From RI-153 sp041391225 (GTDB taxonomy: Bacteria; Chloroflexota; Anaerolineae; Caldilineales; Caldilineaceae): a DNA stretch of 64,000 nucleotides. The stretch lies in NCBI GenBank assembly GCA_041391225.1, contig JAWKOL010000012.1, positions 132,344-196,343 of the forward strand, given 5' to 3'. The position numbers and the translations under genes were made by a program. This document shows, piece after piece, positions 63,704-64,000 of the stretch. Under the pieces are notes generated by a model. That model was not told the DNA's origin. It ran no database searches and worked only from the letters and a program-made list of their open reading frames with translations. Numbering within the stretch: the first letter of the stretch is position 1; the number at the start of each line of letters is the position of its first letter.

Positions 63704-64000
63704 ATGCACATGATGATGCTCGTCCTCAACGATCCGGAGAAGCTCGACGATCTGCTCGATGCCTGGCACGAATTGGGTATGCGCGGGGCCACGGTGATCG
63801 ACAGCACGGGGGATCTACCGGCGACGTCCGCACTTGATGGGTGCGCGCTATGCCTTCGGTTTTCCGCCCGTGGATACGATGAGCGAGCGCGGACACGACA
63901 CCATCTTCGCGATTGTGGTGGACGCGGAGATGGTGTCACGCTATCATGAAGCTGCGGTTAGCGTGATCGGTGAACTGGACGAGCCGAACACGGGCGTGAT
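63704..64000 (+). CDS. PII-like small protein, frameshifted, 3' end beyond window
   Basis: ATG 63704 with AAGGAAC upstream starts MHMMMLVLNDPEKLDDLLDA, WHELGMRGATVIDSTG, as in the first strand and helix of PII-like (GlnB-fold) proteins. A frameshift near 63835 leads to ARYAFGFPPVDTMSERGHDT and IFAIVVDAEMVSRYHEAAVS, the second half of the fold. The protein continues past 64000. It resembles short PII relatives of unknown ligand rather than true GlnB, since no uridylylation loop is visible. Confidence 0.65.

Overview
The window is about 64 kb of high-GC bacterial chromosome with no rRNA, tRNA, plasmid or phage hallmark. The gene mix suggests a Chloroflexota bacterium of the Caldilineae/Anaerolineae type: a family-5 ABC importer, many sugar-phosphate-isomerase-like TIM barrels, Gfo/Idh/MocA and enolase-superfamily enzymes, Thr/Pro-rich secreted proteins, Uma2, and frequent TTG starts behind strong AGGAG sites. 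That assignment is inference; no phylogenetic marker is present.

Layout. 1-6.4 kb (mostly minus): two sugar isomerase/epimerase proteins, a DsbA-like thiol protein, an enolase-superfamily enzyme, and a large toroid-type protein translated together with a PsbP-like protein. 6.6-18.6 kb (plus): a good promoter, a small membrane protein, then oppF, a B12-binding radical SAM enzyme, a Tat/lipobox substrate-binding protein, oppB, oppC, oppD, and a second toroid-type protein whose start overlaps the end of oppD. 18.9-31.4 kb (plus): a carbohydrate island with a propeller glycosidase-like protein, a third toroid-type paralogue, GH4, a cupin-like protein, oligogalacturonate lyase, a cupin, Gfo/Idh/MocA, Uma2, a 2-hydroxyacid dehydrogenase and two isomerases. 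31.5-40.8 kb: a 14-repeat WD40 protein, a secreted protein, an SDR/enolase/Gfo-Idh operon, a thioesterase, a membrane protein and an MTA phosphorylase-like enzyme. 40.9-53.8 kb: M20 peptidase, ECF sigma with anti-sigma, a lipoprotein, a VOC-methyltransferase fusion, an APH-like kinase, a PA14/SH3 protein, DinB, Rieske plus amidohydrolase, a diguanylate cyclase, nagA and nagB. 54-64 kb: GH51 arabinofuranosidase, a broken class II lanthipeptide synthetase, M24 peptidase, an Old Yellow Enzyme relative, a creatininase-like gene, homocysteine methyltransferase and a PII-like gene running off the end.

How it fits together. PL22 oligogalacturonate lyase, GH4, GH51, cupins, enolase-superfamily dehydratases, TIM-barrel isomerases and dehydrogenases point to import and breakdown of plant-type (pectin/arabinan) oligosaccharides and uronates. 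The Opp-type importer, whose last gene overlaps a toroid-type carbohydrate enzyme candidate, may carry oligosaccharides rather than peptides.

Two features stand out. First, more than 30 spacers are filled by inverted repeats whose arms are built from tandem 7-10 bp words. They are often nested, one word family inside another, and often start at a stop codon. Second, three paralogues of an uncharacterised toroid-type family share a conserved HGR[TSA]Y motif. About sixteen otherwise conserved genes carry one to a few frameshifts or a stop, so part of this sequence probably contains assembly indels. These genes are annotated as single spanning features.
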